From Cellulomonas dongxiuzhuiae (GTDB lineage Bacteria > Actinomycetota > Actinomycetes > Actinomycetales > Cellulomonadaceae): 64,000 nt of DNA. Each line of letters starts with the position of its first letter. The first letter of the stretch is position 1. Shown here piece after piece: positions 31,758 to 40,976 of this stretch. Location of the stretch: positions 744,001-808,000 of the forward strand of contig NZ_CP076023.1 of the NCBI RefSeq assembly GCF_018623035.1, read 5' to 3'. The notes beneath the pieces are model-generated. The model had not been told where the DNA came from and made no database searches. It was given only the letters and a program-made list of their open reading frames with translations. The translations under genes were made by a program, and so were the position numbers.

Positions 31758-31800
31758 TCAGCGGGGCGTGAGCTCAGCGGGCGTGGGGTTCAGCGGGCGA
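31758..31800. repeat. Triplicated 3' end of the XPB gene
   Basis: TCAGCGGG begins at 31758, 31774 and 31790, each 16 bases apart, with very similar following bases. The last copy is the actual stop region of the leftward helicase gene. It looks like tandem duplication downstream of the stop. Confidence 0.6.
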
Positions 31801-33436
31801 CGCCCAGGTCCTCGGCGTCGACGATCGTGTAGGCGTAGCCCTGCTCCGCCAGGAAGCGCTGGCGGTGGGCGGCGAAGTCCTGGTCGACGGTGTCGCGCGC
31901 GACGACGGTGTAGAAGTGCGCCGTCTTGCCGTCGGCCTTGGGGCGCATGATCCGGCCGAGGCGCTGGGCCTCCTCCTGGCGCGAGCCGAACGACCCGGAG
32001 ACCTGGATGGCGACCGACGCCTCGGGCAGGTCGATCGAGAAGTTCGCGACCTTGGACACCACCAGCGTCGTGATCTCGCCCGTGCGGAAGGCCTCGAACA
32101 GGCGCTGGCGCTCGCGGACGGTCGTCTCCCCGGTGATGAGGTCGGCTCCCAGGTGCTCGGCCAGGTCGTGCAGCTGGTCGAGGTACTGGCCGATGACGAG
32201 CGTCTGCTCACCGGCGTGCTTCGACACCAGCGAGTCGACGACCCGGTTCTTGCCCGCGGCGGTCGCCGCGAGCCGGTACCGGTCCTCGGGCTCGGCGGTC
32301 GCGTACGTCATGCGCTCGTGGTCCGGCAGCGTCAGGCGCACCTCGACGCACTCGGCGGGGGCGATGTACCCCTGGGACTCGATGTCCTTCCACGGCGCGT
32401 CGAACCGCTTGGGGCCGATGAGGGAGAACACCTCGTCCTCGCGGCCGTCCTCGCGCACGAGCGTCGCCGTCAGCCCCAGGCGGCGGCGCGCCTGCAGGTT
32501 CGCGGTCATGCGGAAGATCGGCGCCGGCAGCAGGTGGACCTCGTCGTAGACGATGAGGCCCCAGTCGCGGGCGTCCAGCAGCTCGAGGTGCGTGTAGACG
32601 CCCTTCCGCTTGGTCGTCAGCACCTGGTACGTCGCGATCGTGACGGGCCGGACCTCCTTGCGGGTGCCGGAGTACTCGCCGATCTCGTCCTCGGTCAGCG
32701 TCGTGCGCTTGACGAGCTCGTCGCGCCACTGCCGCGCGGAGACGGTGTTGGTCACCAGGATCAGAGTGGTGGTCGACGAGCGCGCCATCGCACCCGCGCC
32801 GACGAGCGTCTTGCCGGCCCCGCAGGGCAGCACCACGACACCCGACCCGCCGTGGAAGAACCCGTCGACGGCCTGCTTCTGGTACGGCCGCAGCGACCAG
32901 CCGTCCTCCAGCAGCCCGATCTCGTGGGCCTCGCCGTTGACGTACCCGGCGAGGTCCTCCGCCGGCCAGCCGAGCTTGACCAGCACCTGCTTGATGTTGC
33001 CCCGTTCGGACGGGTGCACGATCACGTCGGTGCTGTCGATCCGCTCGCCCAGCAGCCCCGCGGTGCGCCGCGACTTCATGACCTCGGCGAGGACGGCCGC
33101 GTCGAGCGCGTGCAGCACGAGCCCGTGCACCGGGTCCTGGACCAGCTGCAGCCGCCCGTAGCGGGACATCGTCTCCGCGACGTCGACGAGCAGCGCGTGC
33201 GGCACGGGGTAGCGGCTGAACTCCAGGAGGGTGTCGACGACCTGCTCGGCGTCGTGCCCGGCGGCGCGCGCGTTCCACAGCCCCAGCGGCGTCAGCCGGT
33301 AGGTGTGGACGTGCTCCGGCGCGCGCTCCAGCTCGGCGAAGGGGGCGATGGCGCGGCGGCACGCGTCGGCCTGGTCGTGGTCGACCTCCAGCAGGAGGGT
33401 CTTGTCGGACTGGACGATCAGCGGGCCGTCGGGCAC
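31790..33436 (-). CDS. XPB/ERCC3-type DNA repair helicase
   Basis: A 548-residue SF2 helicase of the bacterial XPB type (Rv0861c-like), a 3'-5' DNA translocase thought to act in repair. The N-terminal damage-recognition-like domain covers residues 1-180. Walker A VLPCGAGKTLVGAG has Lys209. The DEVH box is in LIVYDEVHLLPA. The RED motif is TATLVREDGRED, and motif VI is QEEAQRLGRIMRP. Length matches the family. Its partner gene lies 72 bases upstream. The ATG/GTG at 33436 fits the conserved MPDGPLIVQSDKTLLLEV start. Confidence 0.96.
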   Translation of the reverse strand: MPDGPLIVQSDKTLLLEVDHDQADACRRAIAPFAELERAPEHVHTYRLTPLGLWNARAAGHDAEQVVDTLLEFSRYPVPHALLVDVAETMSRYGRLQLVQDPVHGLVLHALDAAVLAEVMKSRRTAGLLGERIDSTDVIVHPSERGNIKQVLVKLGWPAEDLAGYVNGEAHEIGLLEDGWSLRPYQKQAVDGFFHGGSGVVVLPCGAGKTLVGAGAMARSSTTTLILVTNTVSARQWRDELVKRTTLTEDEIGEYSGTRKEVRPVTIATYQVLTTKRKGVYTHLELLDARDWGLIVYDEVHLLPAPIFRMTANLQARRRLGLTATLVREDGREDEVFSLIGPKRFDAPWKDIESQGYIAPAECVEVRLTLPDHERMTYATAEPEDRYRLAATAAGKNRVVDSLVSKHAGEQTLVIGQYLDQLHDLAEHLGADLITGETTVRERQRLFEAFRTGEITTLVVSKVANFSIDLPEASVAIQVSGSFGSRQEEAQRLGRIMRPKADGKTAHFYTVVARDTVDQDFAAHRQRFLAEQGYAYTIVDAEDLGVAR

Positions 33437-33508
33437 TCGGTTCTCCCTGGTTGCGTCGTACTCGCGGGACCGACGGTCCGGACGCGCGCGCGCCCGGCGG
33501 TCCCGGTC

Positions 33509-35902
33509 TCATGAGGCAGGTGTGTCGGCAGGCTCGACGCCCGCGATGCGGTGGACGGCGACGGTGAGCTCGGCCTCGCGCTGCGGGTCCAGCGCGCGCA
33601 GCCGGCCGCCCTCCACCCTCAGCGGCCGCACGAGGCGACGCTGCGACCGGCCGTCGGGGCCGACCATCTCGACCCACACGGACGTGCGCGCCTGCGCCGC
33701 CTCCCGCAGGACCACCAACAGGTCGGCGGGCTCGGATGTTCCGCCGGCCGCGCGCGCCCGGCCGGGTCCCGCCGCCTCGGCGGTGCGCGGCGCGCGTGCC
33801 CGGCGGCTCGCGGCCGTGGCGTGCGCGACGTCGACCGAGCGCGTCAGGTACGAGCCGGGGGCGTCGGTGGCGTGCCGCGCGTCGGGGGTGCGCGACGCGG
33901 GCTCGCCGACGTCGCCCCGGCGCAGCGTCGCGACGACGGACGCGGCGCGCTCGGGCAGCGGACGCTCGCGCACCGGGGACGTGCGGGCGGCACGTGCACG
34001 GACGCGCCGCTCGGGTGCGACGGCGTGCACGACCGAGCCCTGCGCGTCCTCCGCGACGGGCGCCAGGCCGCGCGCGCGCAGCGCGGCGAGCAGCTCGCTC
34101 GGCGAGGCGTCGGCGACGAGCACGGTCGGGGCCAGGAGCCGCAGCCGCAGCGACGCGAGGTGGGGGTCGTCGGCGAGCCCGGCCAGCAGCGCGGGGTCGT
34201 CGGCGCGGACGTACGACGACGCCGCACCGGCCCGCAGCCGGCCGTGCCGCCGCGCGACGTCCCGCACCAGGTACTCCAGCGGCTGCGGGACGCGTCCCCG
34301 TGCGGCGGCGGACAGCCGCGAGAGCAGGTCGTCCGCCGTGGTGCCCGCGTCCAGCGCGCGCAGCACGGAGTCGGCGGTGAACCGCACCGTCACCGCGCCA
34401 CCGCGGGACTCGACGACCGCGGCCAGGTCCAGCAGGTCCTCGAGGTCCGCCCCCGGGCGTCCGGGCACGACGCCGGTGAGGTCGCCCTGCAGCAGGATCT
34501 CCTCGACGGGCGCGGGCAGGTCCGCGGCGAGCGCCTCGACCGCGTCGTCGCCCGCGAGCAGCGCGCGGCCCGCGGCCGCCAGCGCACCGGCGCCGAGCAC
34601 GCCCAGGCGCGTCGCGTCGGTGAGCACCGCCTCGACCGCGGACAGCGGCGGCACCGACCGCGGTGAGCGCCACTGCAGCGCCGCGTGGACGTCCGCGGCG
34701 GACAGGCCGGCGCCGACGGGTGCGGCCGCCAGCACGTCGAGGACCGCGCGCCGCAGCCGCGGCACCCAAGGCCGGCTCAGCTCGGGGTCCAGCGCGGCAC
34801 GCAGCGCACCGCGCTCGTCGCGCGCCCCGACGAGCCACGGCGTGCGGGCTGACGCGAGCCACGCGCGCGCGAGCGCACCCCACCGCGGCGCGACGTCCTG
34901 CGCGGACCACGCGTCGGCCTCGAGGGTCGGCACGAACGACGGGGTCTCCTCGCCGTCGTCGGCCAGCAGCCCGGCCGCCGCGGCGGTCTCGACGAGCCAC
35001 GCGGCGTGCGCGTCGTCCACGTCGAGCCCCTGCGCGGTGCGGCGCAGGTCCCGCGCCCCCAGGCCGCCGCCCCGCAGGACGTGCGGCGGCGACTGCTCCC
35101 AGCGGGTCAGCAGCTGACGGACCAGGCGCACGGTGTGCTCGGCCGCGCGGGCCGACTCCGCGGCGACGGTCTGCGGGTCCCGCACGGGCGCGTCGGCCGA
35201 CGTCGGCGCGAGGGCCGGCGCGCGGTGGGTGCGCCCGCCCCGCAGCGCGAGCGCCACGTCCCGCGGCAGCAGCACGTGCCGGCCGTCGCCGCGGACCAGC
35301 AGGCCGTGCGCGAGCAGCCACGTCACGGCGTCGGCGGCGGTGGTGCCGGGAGGCGGCACGAGCCCCACGGGCGGGCCCCACGTGAGGGCGTCGAGCACCG
35401 GGCCCGCCGCCGGGGGTGCGTCGGCGAGCACCGCGAGCGGCCCGTCGTCACCCGTGGCCGGTCCCGTAGGCCCGCCCGGGCCGTCGACGTCCTCGGTCCC
35501 CGGGGCGAGGCCTGCGACGGACCCGCCCAGCGCGTCGACCAGCCCCGGCGCCGGGTGCAGCGCCCCGTCGTCGTCGGGCCACAGCAGCAGGAGCGCGACG
35601 GCGTCGTCGAGGGCGCGCGTCACGGCGGACGCGTCGTCCGGGCCCGCCCCGACGGCGGTGAGCACGTCCTGCCGGGAGGGGGCGCCCGTGCGCGGGGTGA
35701 GCACGACGACCGCCTCGAGCACCTGCAGCACGAGCGCGTCCACCCAGGTCAGCGCGCGGTCGAGGCTCGAGCGGCTGGTGGCGCGCGCGGCGAGGGACGC
35801 CATCGTCGCGGGGTGCGGCGTGGCCAGGTCGGGGCGGCGCACGAGCAGCGCGACGAGCTCGTCGTCGCTGCGTGCGCGCAGGTACCCGGTGAACGTGGCC
35901 AT
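33509..35902 (-). CDS. XPB/Ssl2-like helicase-associated protein (Rv0862c-type)
   Basis: A 797-residue protein that in actinobacteria is regularly encoded next to the XPB helicase. It has no Walker motifs. The N-terminus (MATFTGYLRARSDDELVALLVRRPDLATPHPATM) and the repeated winged-helix-like segments (VLDVLAAAPVGAGLSAADVHAAL, VPQPLEYLVRDVARRHGRLRAG) fit the helicase C-terminal XPB/Ssl2 domain family. It is probably a regulatory or DNA-binding partner of the helicase. ATG 35902 is chosen over one 23 codons upstream because the family begins at MATFT. Confidence 0.88.
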   Translation of the reverse strand: MATFTGYLRARSDDELVALLVRRPDLATPHPATMASLAARATSRSSLDRALTWVDALVLQVLEAVVVLTPRTGAPSRQDVLTAVGAGPDDASAVTRALDDAVALLLLWPDDDGALHPAPGLVDALGGSVAGLAPGTEDVDGPGGPTGPATGDDGPLAVLADAPPAAGPVLDALTWGPPVGLVPPPGTTAADAVTWLLAHGLLVRGDGRHVLLPRDVALALRGGRTHRAPALAPTSADAPVRDPQTVAAESARAAEHTVRLVRQLLTRWEQSPPHVLRGGGLGARDLRRTAQGLDVDDAHAAWLVETAAAAGLLADDGEETPSFVPTLEADAWSAQDVAPRWGALARAWLASARTPWLVGARDERGALRAALDPELSRPWVPRLRRAVLDVLAAAPVGAGLSAADVHAALQWRSPRSVPPLSAVEAVLTDATRLGVLGAGALAAAGRALLAGDDAVEALAADLPAPVEEILLQGDLTGVVPGRPGADLEDLLDLAAVVESRGGAVTVRFTADSVLRALDAGTTADDLLSRLSAAARGRVPQPLEYLVRDVARRHGRLRAGAASSYVRADDPALLAGLADDPHLASLRLRLLAPTVLVADASPSELLAALRARGLAPVAEDAQGSVVHAVAPERRVRARAARTSPVRERPLPERAASVVATLRRGDVGEPASRTPDARHATDAPGSYLTRSVDVAHATAASRRARAPRTAEAAGPGRARAAGGTSEPADLLVVLREAAQARTSVWVEMVGPDGRSQRRLVRPLRVEGGRLRALDPQREAELTVAVHRIAGVEPADTPAS

Positions 35903-35934
35903 CCGCTCCACGATACGTGGGCGTCGCACCTGTG

Positions 35935-35968
35935 GTCCCGCGCGCCGGGACATGCACCCCGCGAGGGG
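35935..35968 (-). terminator. Double hairpin after the Pro-rich membrane-protein gene
   Basis: GTCCCG-N5-CGGGAC (35935-35951) and CCCC-GCGA-GGGG (35957-35968) lie directly past the leftward stop at 35977. Confidence 0.5.
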
Positions 35969-35976
35969 CACGGACG

Positions 35977-36987
35977 TCAGGGGGTCGCGGGCGGGCCGGC
36001 GTCGCCCGACGGTGCGGTCGGATCGGCCGGCGGCAGGGGCTCCGGCGCGGGGGACGGTGACGCCGGTGCGGGGGACGGCGACGCCGGTGCGGGGTCGGCC
36101 GTCGAGGGTGCGGGGGACGGTGCGGCGGGCGTCGGGTCGGCGACCGGCGCGGACGTGGTGCGTGGTGGGGCGCCGGCCGGGCGTGCCGGTGCCCGCGTCG
36201 CCGTGGCCCGCGGCGCGGGCGTCCCGGGTGCCGCACCGGGCGGCGTCGCGTCGGGCGTGCTGCCGGACGTCGGCGTGGCCCCGACCTGTCCCACCCGGGC
36301 GAGCAGCGTCGCGAGCACCTCACGGTGGGCCGAGGCCTCGCGGTGCAGGCGGCCCGCGTCCTGCGCCGTCGACGGTGCGACGTAGCCGTCGAGCCACGCC
36401 TGGGCGGCGTCGACGGCCGCCTCGAGGTCCTCGCGGGCGGACGCGTCGCCCTGCGCCGCACCGGACCAGGTCGCGCGCGCCACCGCGAGGTCGACCCGCA
36501 GGCGGCCGATCTCGCGGTCCAGGGACGCCGTGCCCGGTGCGCTCGCGGTCGCGCTCGCGGTCGCCGACGACGTCGCGTCGGCGCCCGTGGCACCGTCGGC
36601 CCGGTCGCCGCCCACGAGCGACACCGCGGCCACAGCGGCGGACACGACGAGCGCAGCCACTGCGGCGGCCACCGTCACCGGCCGCGTCCGCACGCCCCGA
36701 CGGGGGCGGCGACCGCGCGGCCGGCCGGGGTCGCCGGGCGCCGGTGGGGGTGGTGGTGCCGCGGCCGGCGCGGCGCCACGGGGAGGCGTCGACGCCCAGG
36801 CGCTGTCCCAGCCCGGGGCGATCGTGACGGGCGCGGGCGCGGGCACGGGCGCGGGCACGGGAACGGGCGCGGGTCCGCGGCCATCGGCGTCGGGACTCGG
36901 GGGCACCGGCCCAGGGTAGGGACCGGTCGGGTGGCGACGTGGGACCTCGTGGTCGGCGGACGAGGGACTGCCGATCGTTGACGTCAC
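35977..36987 (-). CDS. Single-helix membrane protein with Pro/Ala-rich ends
   Basis: The 336-residue protein has a cytoplasmic Pro/Ala-rich N-terminus, an Arg-rich stop (GRRPRRGVRTR), and one membrane helix near residues 105-125 (VTVAAAVAALVVSAAVAAVSLV). An outer helical segment of about 100 residues follows (LDREIGRLRVDLAVARATW, REDLEAAVDAAQAWLDGY). The C-terminus is repeats of PSPAPAS type, probably a wall-spanning or extended stalk. The start is uncertain: GTG 36987 is used, but GTG 36912 is also possible. Function is not recognised. It is divergent from the M20 gene. Confidence 0.65.
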   Translation of the reverse strand: MTSTIGSPSSADHEVPRRHPTGPYPGPVPPSPDADGRGPAPVPVPAPVPAPAPVTIAPGWDSAWASTPPRGAAPAAAPPPPPAPGDPGRPRGRRPRRGVRTRPVTVAAAVAALVVSAAVAAVSLVGGDRADGATGADATSSATASATASAPGTASLDREIGRLRVDLAVARATWSGAAQGDASAREDLEAAVDAAQAWLDGYVAPSTAQDAGRLHREASAHREVLATLLARVGQVGATPTSGSTPDATPPGAAPGTPAPRATATRAPARPAGAPPRTTSAPVADPTPAAPSPAPSTADPAPASPSPAPASPSPAPEPLPPADPTAPSGDAGPPATP

Positions 36988-37037
36988 CCGTGTGGAGCAC
37001 GTGCTCGACCACCCGTGCGCTGTGGCAGGGTGGCCGC

Positions 37038-38297
37038 ATGCTGCACGACGAGGGCACGACCCGGGACCGGGCCAGCGGGCTGGCCGACGACGTGCTGGCG
37101 TCCCTGCGCGACGACGCGCTCGCGGACCTGCCGCGCACGGCGGCGCTGCGCCACGCGCTGCACCGGGTCCCGGAGCGCGGCCTGGACCTGCCGAGGACGC
37201 AGCAGCTCGTGCTCGACGCGCTCGCGGACCTCGGCCTCGAGGTGTCGACGGGGCGCGCGCTGTCGTCCGTCACGGCGGTGCTGCGCGGTGCCCGGCCCGG
37301 GCCGGCGGTGCTGCTGCGCGGCGACATGGACGCCCTGCCGGTGACCGAGCGGACCGACGAGCCCTTCACGTCCGAGCACGAGGGCGTCATGCACGCGTGC
37401 GGGCACGACCTGCACGTCGCGGGCCTCGTGGGGGCCGCGCGGCTGCTCGCGACGCGCCGGGAGCAGATCGCCGGGCCCGTCGTCCTGATGTTCCAGCCGG
37501 GCGAGGAGGGGTACCACGGCGCGCGGCTCATGATCGAGGAGGGCGTGCTGGAGGCGGCCGGCACGCCGGTCGTCGCCGCGTACGGCGTGCACGTCATGTC
37601 CTCGACGCTGCCGGCGGGCGTCGTCGCGTCCCGCGCGGGGACCTTCATGGCGGCGTCGGACACCGTGCGCGTCACGGTCGAGGGGCGCGGCGGGCACGGG
37701 TCCAAGCCGTACCTCGCGGCGGACCCCGTGCCGGTGGCGGCCGAGATGGTGCTCGCGCTGCAGGCGATGGTCACGCGGCAGTTCGACGTGTTCGACCCGG
37801 TGGTCGTCACGGTCGGCCGCGTCGAGGCCGGGACCAAGGACAACATCATCCCGGACACGGCCTACCTCGAGGCGACGATCCGCACGTTCAGCCCGGCCAC
37901 GCACGCGGCGGTGCCCGAGCGGATCGCGCGCCTGTGCGAGCACGTCGCCGCGGCGCACGGGCTGTCCGCGACCGTCGAGTACACGCGCGGCTACCCGGTC
38001 ACGGAGAACGACGCGGGCGAGGTCGCGCGCGCCCGCCGCCTGACGCAGGGCCTGTACGGCGACGCGGGGTGGGTCGAGGCGGACGTGCCCGTGCCCGGTG
38101 CCGAGGACTTCTCCTACGTGCTGCAGCAGGTGCCCGGTGCGTTCGTGTTCGTCGGCGCGACGGCCACGGGGCTGGACCCGGCGGACGCGCCGTACAACCA
38201 CTCGCCGCGGGCCCGCTTCGCCGACGCGGCACTCGCCCCGAGCGCCGCGGTCCTCGCGGCCCTCGCGCTGGACCGGCTCGCGCAGGACGCGGGCTGA
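37038..38297 (+). CDS. M20 family metallo-amidohydrolase (AbgB/hippurate hydrolase type)
   Basis: A 419-residue zinc amidohydrolase. Metal and catalytic motifs are LLRGDMDALPV, HACGHDLHVAGLVGAARLL and MFQPGEEGYHGARLM; PVPGAEDFSYVLQQVPGAFVFVGA is near the C-terminus. A lid/dimerisation domain is inserted (residues about 200-310, GRGGHGSKPYLAADPV). It should release an amino acid from an N-acyl or aryl-amide substrate. The ATG at 37038 has an AGGG site upstream. The 50-base divergent gap suggests back-to-back promoters with the Pro-rich membrane-protein gene. Confidence 0.92.
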   Translation: MLHDEGTTRDRASGLADDVLASLRDDALADLPRTAALRHALHRVPERGLDLPRTQQLVLDALADLGLEVSTGRALSSVTAVLRGARPGPAVLLRGDMDALPVTERTDEPFTSEHEGVMHACGHDLHVAGLVGAARLLATRREQIAGPVVLMFQPGEEGYHGARLMIEEGVLEAAGTPVVAAYGVHVMSSTLPAGVVASRAGTFMAASDTVRVTVEGRGGHGSKPYLAADPVPVAAEMVLALQAMVTRQFDVFDPVVVTVGRVEAGTKDNIIPDTAYLEATIRTFSPATHAAVPERIARLCEHVAAAHGLSATVEYTRGYPVTENDAGEVARARRLTQGLYGDAGWVEADVPVPGAEDFSYVLQQVPGAFVFVGATATGLDPADAPYNHSPRARFADAALAPSAAVLAALALDRLAQDAG

Positions 38298-38304
38298 CGC
38301 CCCC

Positions 38305-39894
38305 TCAGTACGCGCCGGCGCGTGCCAGCACGCACCGGAAGGTCCGCAGGATGATCATGAGGTCGCCGGACAGCGACCAGTTCTCGACGTAGGACAGGTC
38401 GAGCTGCACGCTCTCCTCCCACGACAGGTCCGACCGGCCGCTCACCTGCCACAGCCCCGTGATGCCCGGCTTGGAGAGCAGGCGCCGGTGCACGTCGCCG
38501 TCGTAGAGCGCGACCTCGCGCGGCAGCGGCGGTCGCGGTCCTACGACGGACATCGTCCCCACCAGCGCGTTGAGGAACTGGGGCAGCTCGTCGAGGGACC
38601 AGGCCCGCAGGACCCGTCCCACGCGCGTGACGCGCGGGTCGTCCGTCATCTTGAACAGCACGCCCGCGCCCTGGTTGCGCTCCTGCAGCGCGGCCAGCCG
38701 CGCCTCGGCGTCGACCACCATCGTGCGGAACTTGTACATCGTGAAGAGCTGCTCGTGGTTGCCGACGCGCTGCTGGCGGAACAGCACGGGCCCGCCGTCG
38801 TCGAGCTTGATGGCGACCGCCACGGCCAGCAGCACGGGGCCCAGCACGACGAGCGCGGTCGACGCCACCACGACGTCCATGACCCGCTTGGCGACGTACG
38901 CGACGCCCGTGTACGTGGGCAGCGACAGGTGCACGAGCGGCATGCCCTCGACCGGACGCAGGTGGATGCGCGGGCCGGCGACGTACGTGAGGCGGCTCGG
39001 CAGGATGAGCTCGGTCGCGGCCCCCTCGAGGGACCAGCCGAGCCGGCGGATGGCCGCACGCCCGCCCGGCAGGTCGCCCGCGAGCACGACGGTGGTGACG
39101 CGCGGGTGGTGCGCGCGGTCGACCAGCTCCTCGAGGCCGAACGTCTCGACGTCGTCGATGCGGGCGTCGGGCGCGGGGTCGGCGTCGGTGAGCGCGATGC
39201 CGACGACCCGGAAGCCCGCGCGGTGGTTGCGGCGTAGGTCGGGCAGGAGGCGCTCGACGTCGCGCCGCGGCCCGACGAGCAGGGCGTTGCGCTTGCAGCG
39301 CCCGGCGGAGCGCCACGCGATGAGGCGGTGCCGCCACGCCAGGCGCGTCACCATGAGCCCCAGCAGGCCGAAGCCGAACGCGCCGGCGAGCGTGTCACGG
39401 GCGATGTCGGCCTCGCCGAGGAACGCCGTGCTCATCACCGCGCTGAGCGCGAAGACCGACGCGTTGAGCACGCGCTGCAGCTCGGTCACGCCGACGGCGA
39501 GGATGAGCTCGGACCGTGACCGCACCGCCGCCAGGGCCACGAGCCACACCGCGACGACCGCGGCGAGCCACGAGACCATGGGCACCTGCGCGCCGAAGAA
39601 CCTGACGGCCGGGTCGTGGCGCCCCCACGTCCACGCGGCTGCGGCGGTCGCGACGACGAGCACCGCGACGTCGCTGACGAGCAGCAGCGCGTGGAACCGC
39701 ACGACCCACGCCGGGCGCCGGGGACCGCGGGTGTGCGTCCGCGACGGGTCCCAGCGCAGCGCGTGCGGCTGGGGCGGTGCGGGTGCCGGGGCCGGCGGCG
39801 GTGGCGCGGCGGGGTGCACGGCCCGCCCGGACCGCTCGGACCGTCGTCGCGCGGCAGCCCGTGCCTGCGCGGCCGTCTCGTGCTCCACGACCAT
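38305..39894 (-). CDS. Polyprenyl glycosyl-1-phosphate transferase (initiating sugar transferase)
   Basis: A 529-residue membrane enzyme that starts repeat-unit assembly by moving a sugar phosphate to undecaprenyl phosphate. It has a Pro-rich cytoplasmic start, four helices (residues about 65-175), a cytoplasmic Rossmann-like part and a fifth helix (VVVASTALVVLGPVLLAVAVAI). The catalytic WbaP/WcaJ-type domain has YKFRTM, MTDDPRVTRVGR, WSLDELPQFLNALVG, SVVGPRP and KPGITGLWQVSGRSD. It is the last gene of the leftward cluster, 50 bases after a glycosyltransferase. Which sugar is transferred cannot be read directly. Confidence 0.95.
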   Translation of the reverse strand: MVVEHETAAQARAAARRRSERSGRAVHPAAPPPPAPAPAPPQPHALRWDPSRTHTRGPRRPAWVVRFHALLLVSDVAVLVVATAAAAWTWGRHDPAVRFFGAQVPMVSWLAAVVAVWLVALAAVRSRSELILAVGVTELQRVLNASVFALSAVMSTAFLGEADIARDTLAGAFGFGLLGLMVTRLAWRHRLIAWRSAGRCKRNALLVGPRRDVERLLPDLRRNHRAGFRVVGIALTDADPAPDARIDDVETFGLEELVDRAHHPRVTTVVLAGDLPGGRAAIRRLGWSLEGAATELILPSRLTYVAGPRIHLRPVEGMPLVHLSLPTYTGVAYVAKRVMDVVVASTALVVLGPVLLAVAVAIKLDDGGPVLFRQQRVGNHEQLFTMYKFRTMVVDAEARLAALQERNQGAGVLFKMTDDPRVTRVGRVLRAWSLDELPQFLNALVGTMSVVGPRPPLPREVALYDGDVHRRLLSKPGITGLWQVSGRSDLSWEESVQLDLSYVENWSLSGDLMIILRTFRCVLARAGAY

Positions 39895-39944
39895 CGTGTC
39901 CCCGTCCGGTCGGGCCGGCGTCGTGCCGGCACGGTGTGCTGGTC

Positions 39945-40976
39945 TCAGGCGGTCGCGCCCTCACGGGTCGACAGCCAGAGGTCCTCGACGCGCGGGTACA
40001 CCGCGGGTGCGGCGTACGTCGCGGTGAAGCGTCGGCGTGCGCGCGCGACGATCGACTCGCGCACGTCGTCGTCGGTGGTCACGTGGCGCAGCGCGGCCGC
40101 GAGGGCGTCGACGTCGGCGGGCGGCACGACGACGCCGCAGCCGTCGTCGAGCACGGCAGCCATGCCGCCGACGTCGGTGGCGACGACGCACGCGTCGCGG
40201 GCCATCGCCTCGAGCACGAACATCGGTAGCGCCTCGTCGCGCGACGGCAGGACGGCGACGGCGGCCGCGTCGAGCAGCGCCATGAGGTCCGCGTGGTCGA
40301 GCGCACCGACGAACCGGGCCTGCGGGGTCGTGGGGTCGACCACCGACGGGTCGGGCACGGGACCGGCGACGAGCAGCTGCCAGCCGGCGGGCGGCCCGGC
40401 GCGCCGCCACGCCGCCTGCAGGACGTCGACGCCCTTGCGGTGCCCGACGACGCCGCCGAAGACGACGGTGCGCCGCTTGGGCACGGGGGTGCCGGGCGGG
40501 ACGGCGTTGGGCACGAGGGACACGCGGGAGGCGTCGACGAACCGTCGGACGACCTGCGCGGTCTCGTGCGAGAGCGCGATGACGTGGTCGGCCGCGCCCA
40601 GGACGTCCCCGACCAGGCGCGGGTGCGCGGCGGCGAACGCGACGAAGTCGGCGCCGTGCAGGTGCGCCACGACGGGCAGCCCGAGGCGGTGCGCGTACCG
40701 CAGGACGACGCCCTCGCGCAGGAAGCTGCCGCGCTCCGACAGGTGGACGACGAGGACCCGCGGGCCGGGCGCCGTCGTCAGGCGCCGCACGGCCCGCAGC
40801 GCGCGGACGAGGCCGCGGGCGGCGGCGACGTGGTCGCCCGGGTCGCCGCGGGACTCGATGACCTCGACGTCGCACCGCTCGAACGGCCAGGCCAGGTACG
40901 CGTTGACCACCTGCGTCATGCCGCCGGGGACGTCCCCGCTGCGCCCGACGTGGTGGACGACGGCGCGCCTAGCCAA
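39945..40976 (-). CDS. Glycosyltransferase family 4 protein
   Basis: A 343-residue GT-B enzyme. The donor-binding C-half has FGGVVGHRKGVDVLQAAWR, ADLMALLDAAAVAVLPSRDEALPMFVLEAMARDACVVATDVGGM (the family 4 E-x7-E region) and PADVDALAAAL. The N-half carries HVGRSGDVPGGMTQVV and LHGADF. The start is a TTG at 40976 inside the end of the pyruvyl transferase gene (8-base overlap). No later in-frame start would keep the N-terminal fold. The sugar and linkage are unknown. Confidence 0.88.
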   Translation of the reverse strand: MARRAVVHHVGRSGDVPGGMTQVVNAYLAWPFERCDVEVIESRGDPGDHVAAARGLVRALRAVRRLTTAPGPRVLVVHLSERGSFLREGVVLRYAHRLGLPVVAHLHGADFVAFAAAHPRLVGDVLGAADHVIALSHETAQVVRRFVDASRVSLVPNAVPPGTPVPKRRTVVFGGVVGHRKGVDVLQAAWRRAGPPAGWQLLVAGPVPDPSVVDPTTPQARFVGALDHADLMALLDAAAVAVLPSRDEALPMFVLEAMARDACVVATDVGGMAAVLDDGCGVVVPPADVDALAAALRHVTTDDDVRESIVARARRRFTATYAAPAVYPRVEDLWLSTREGATA

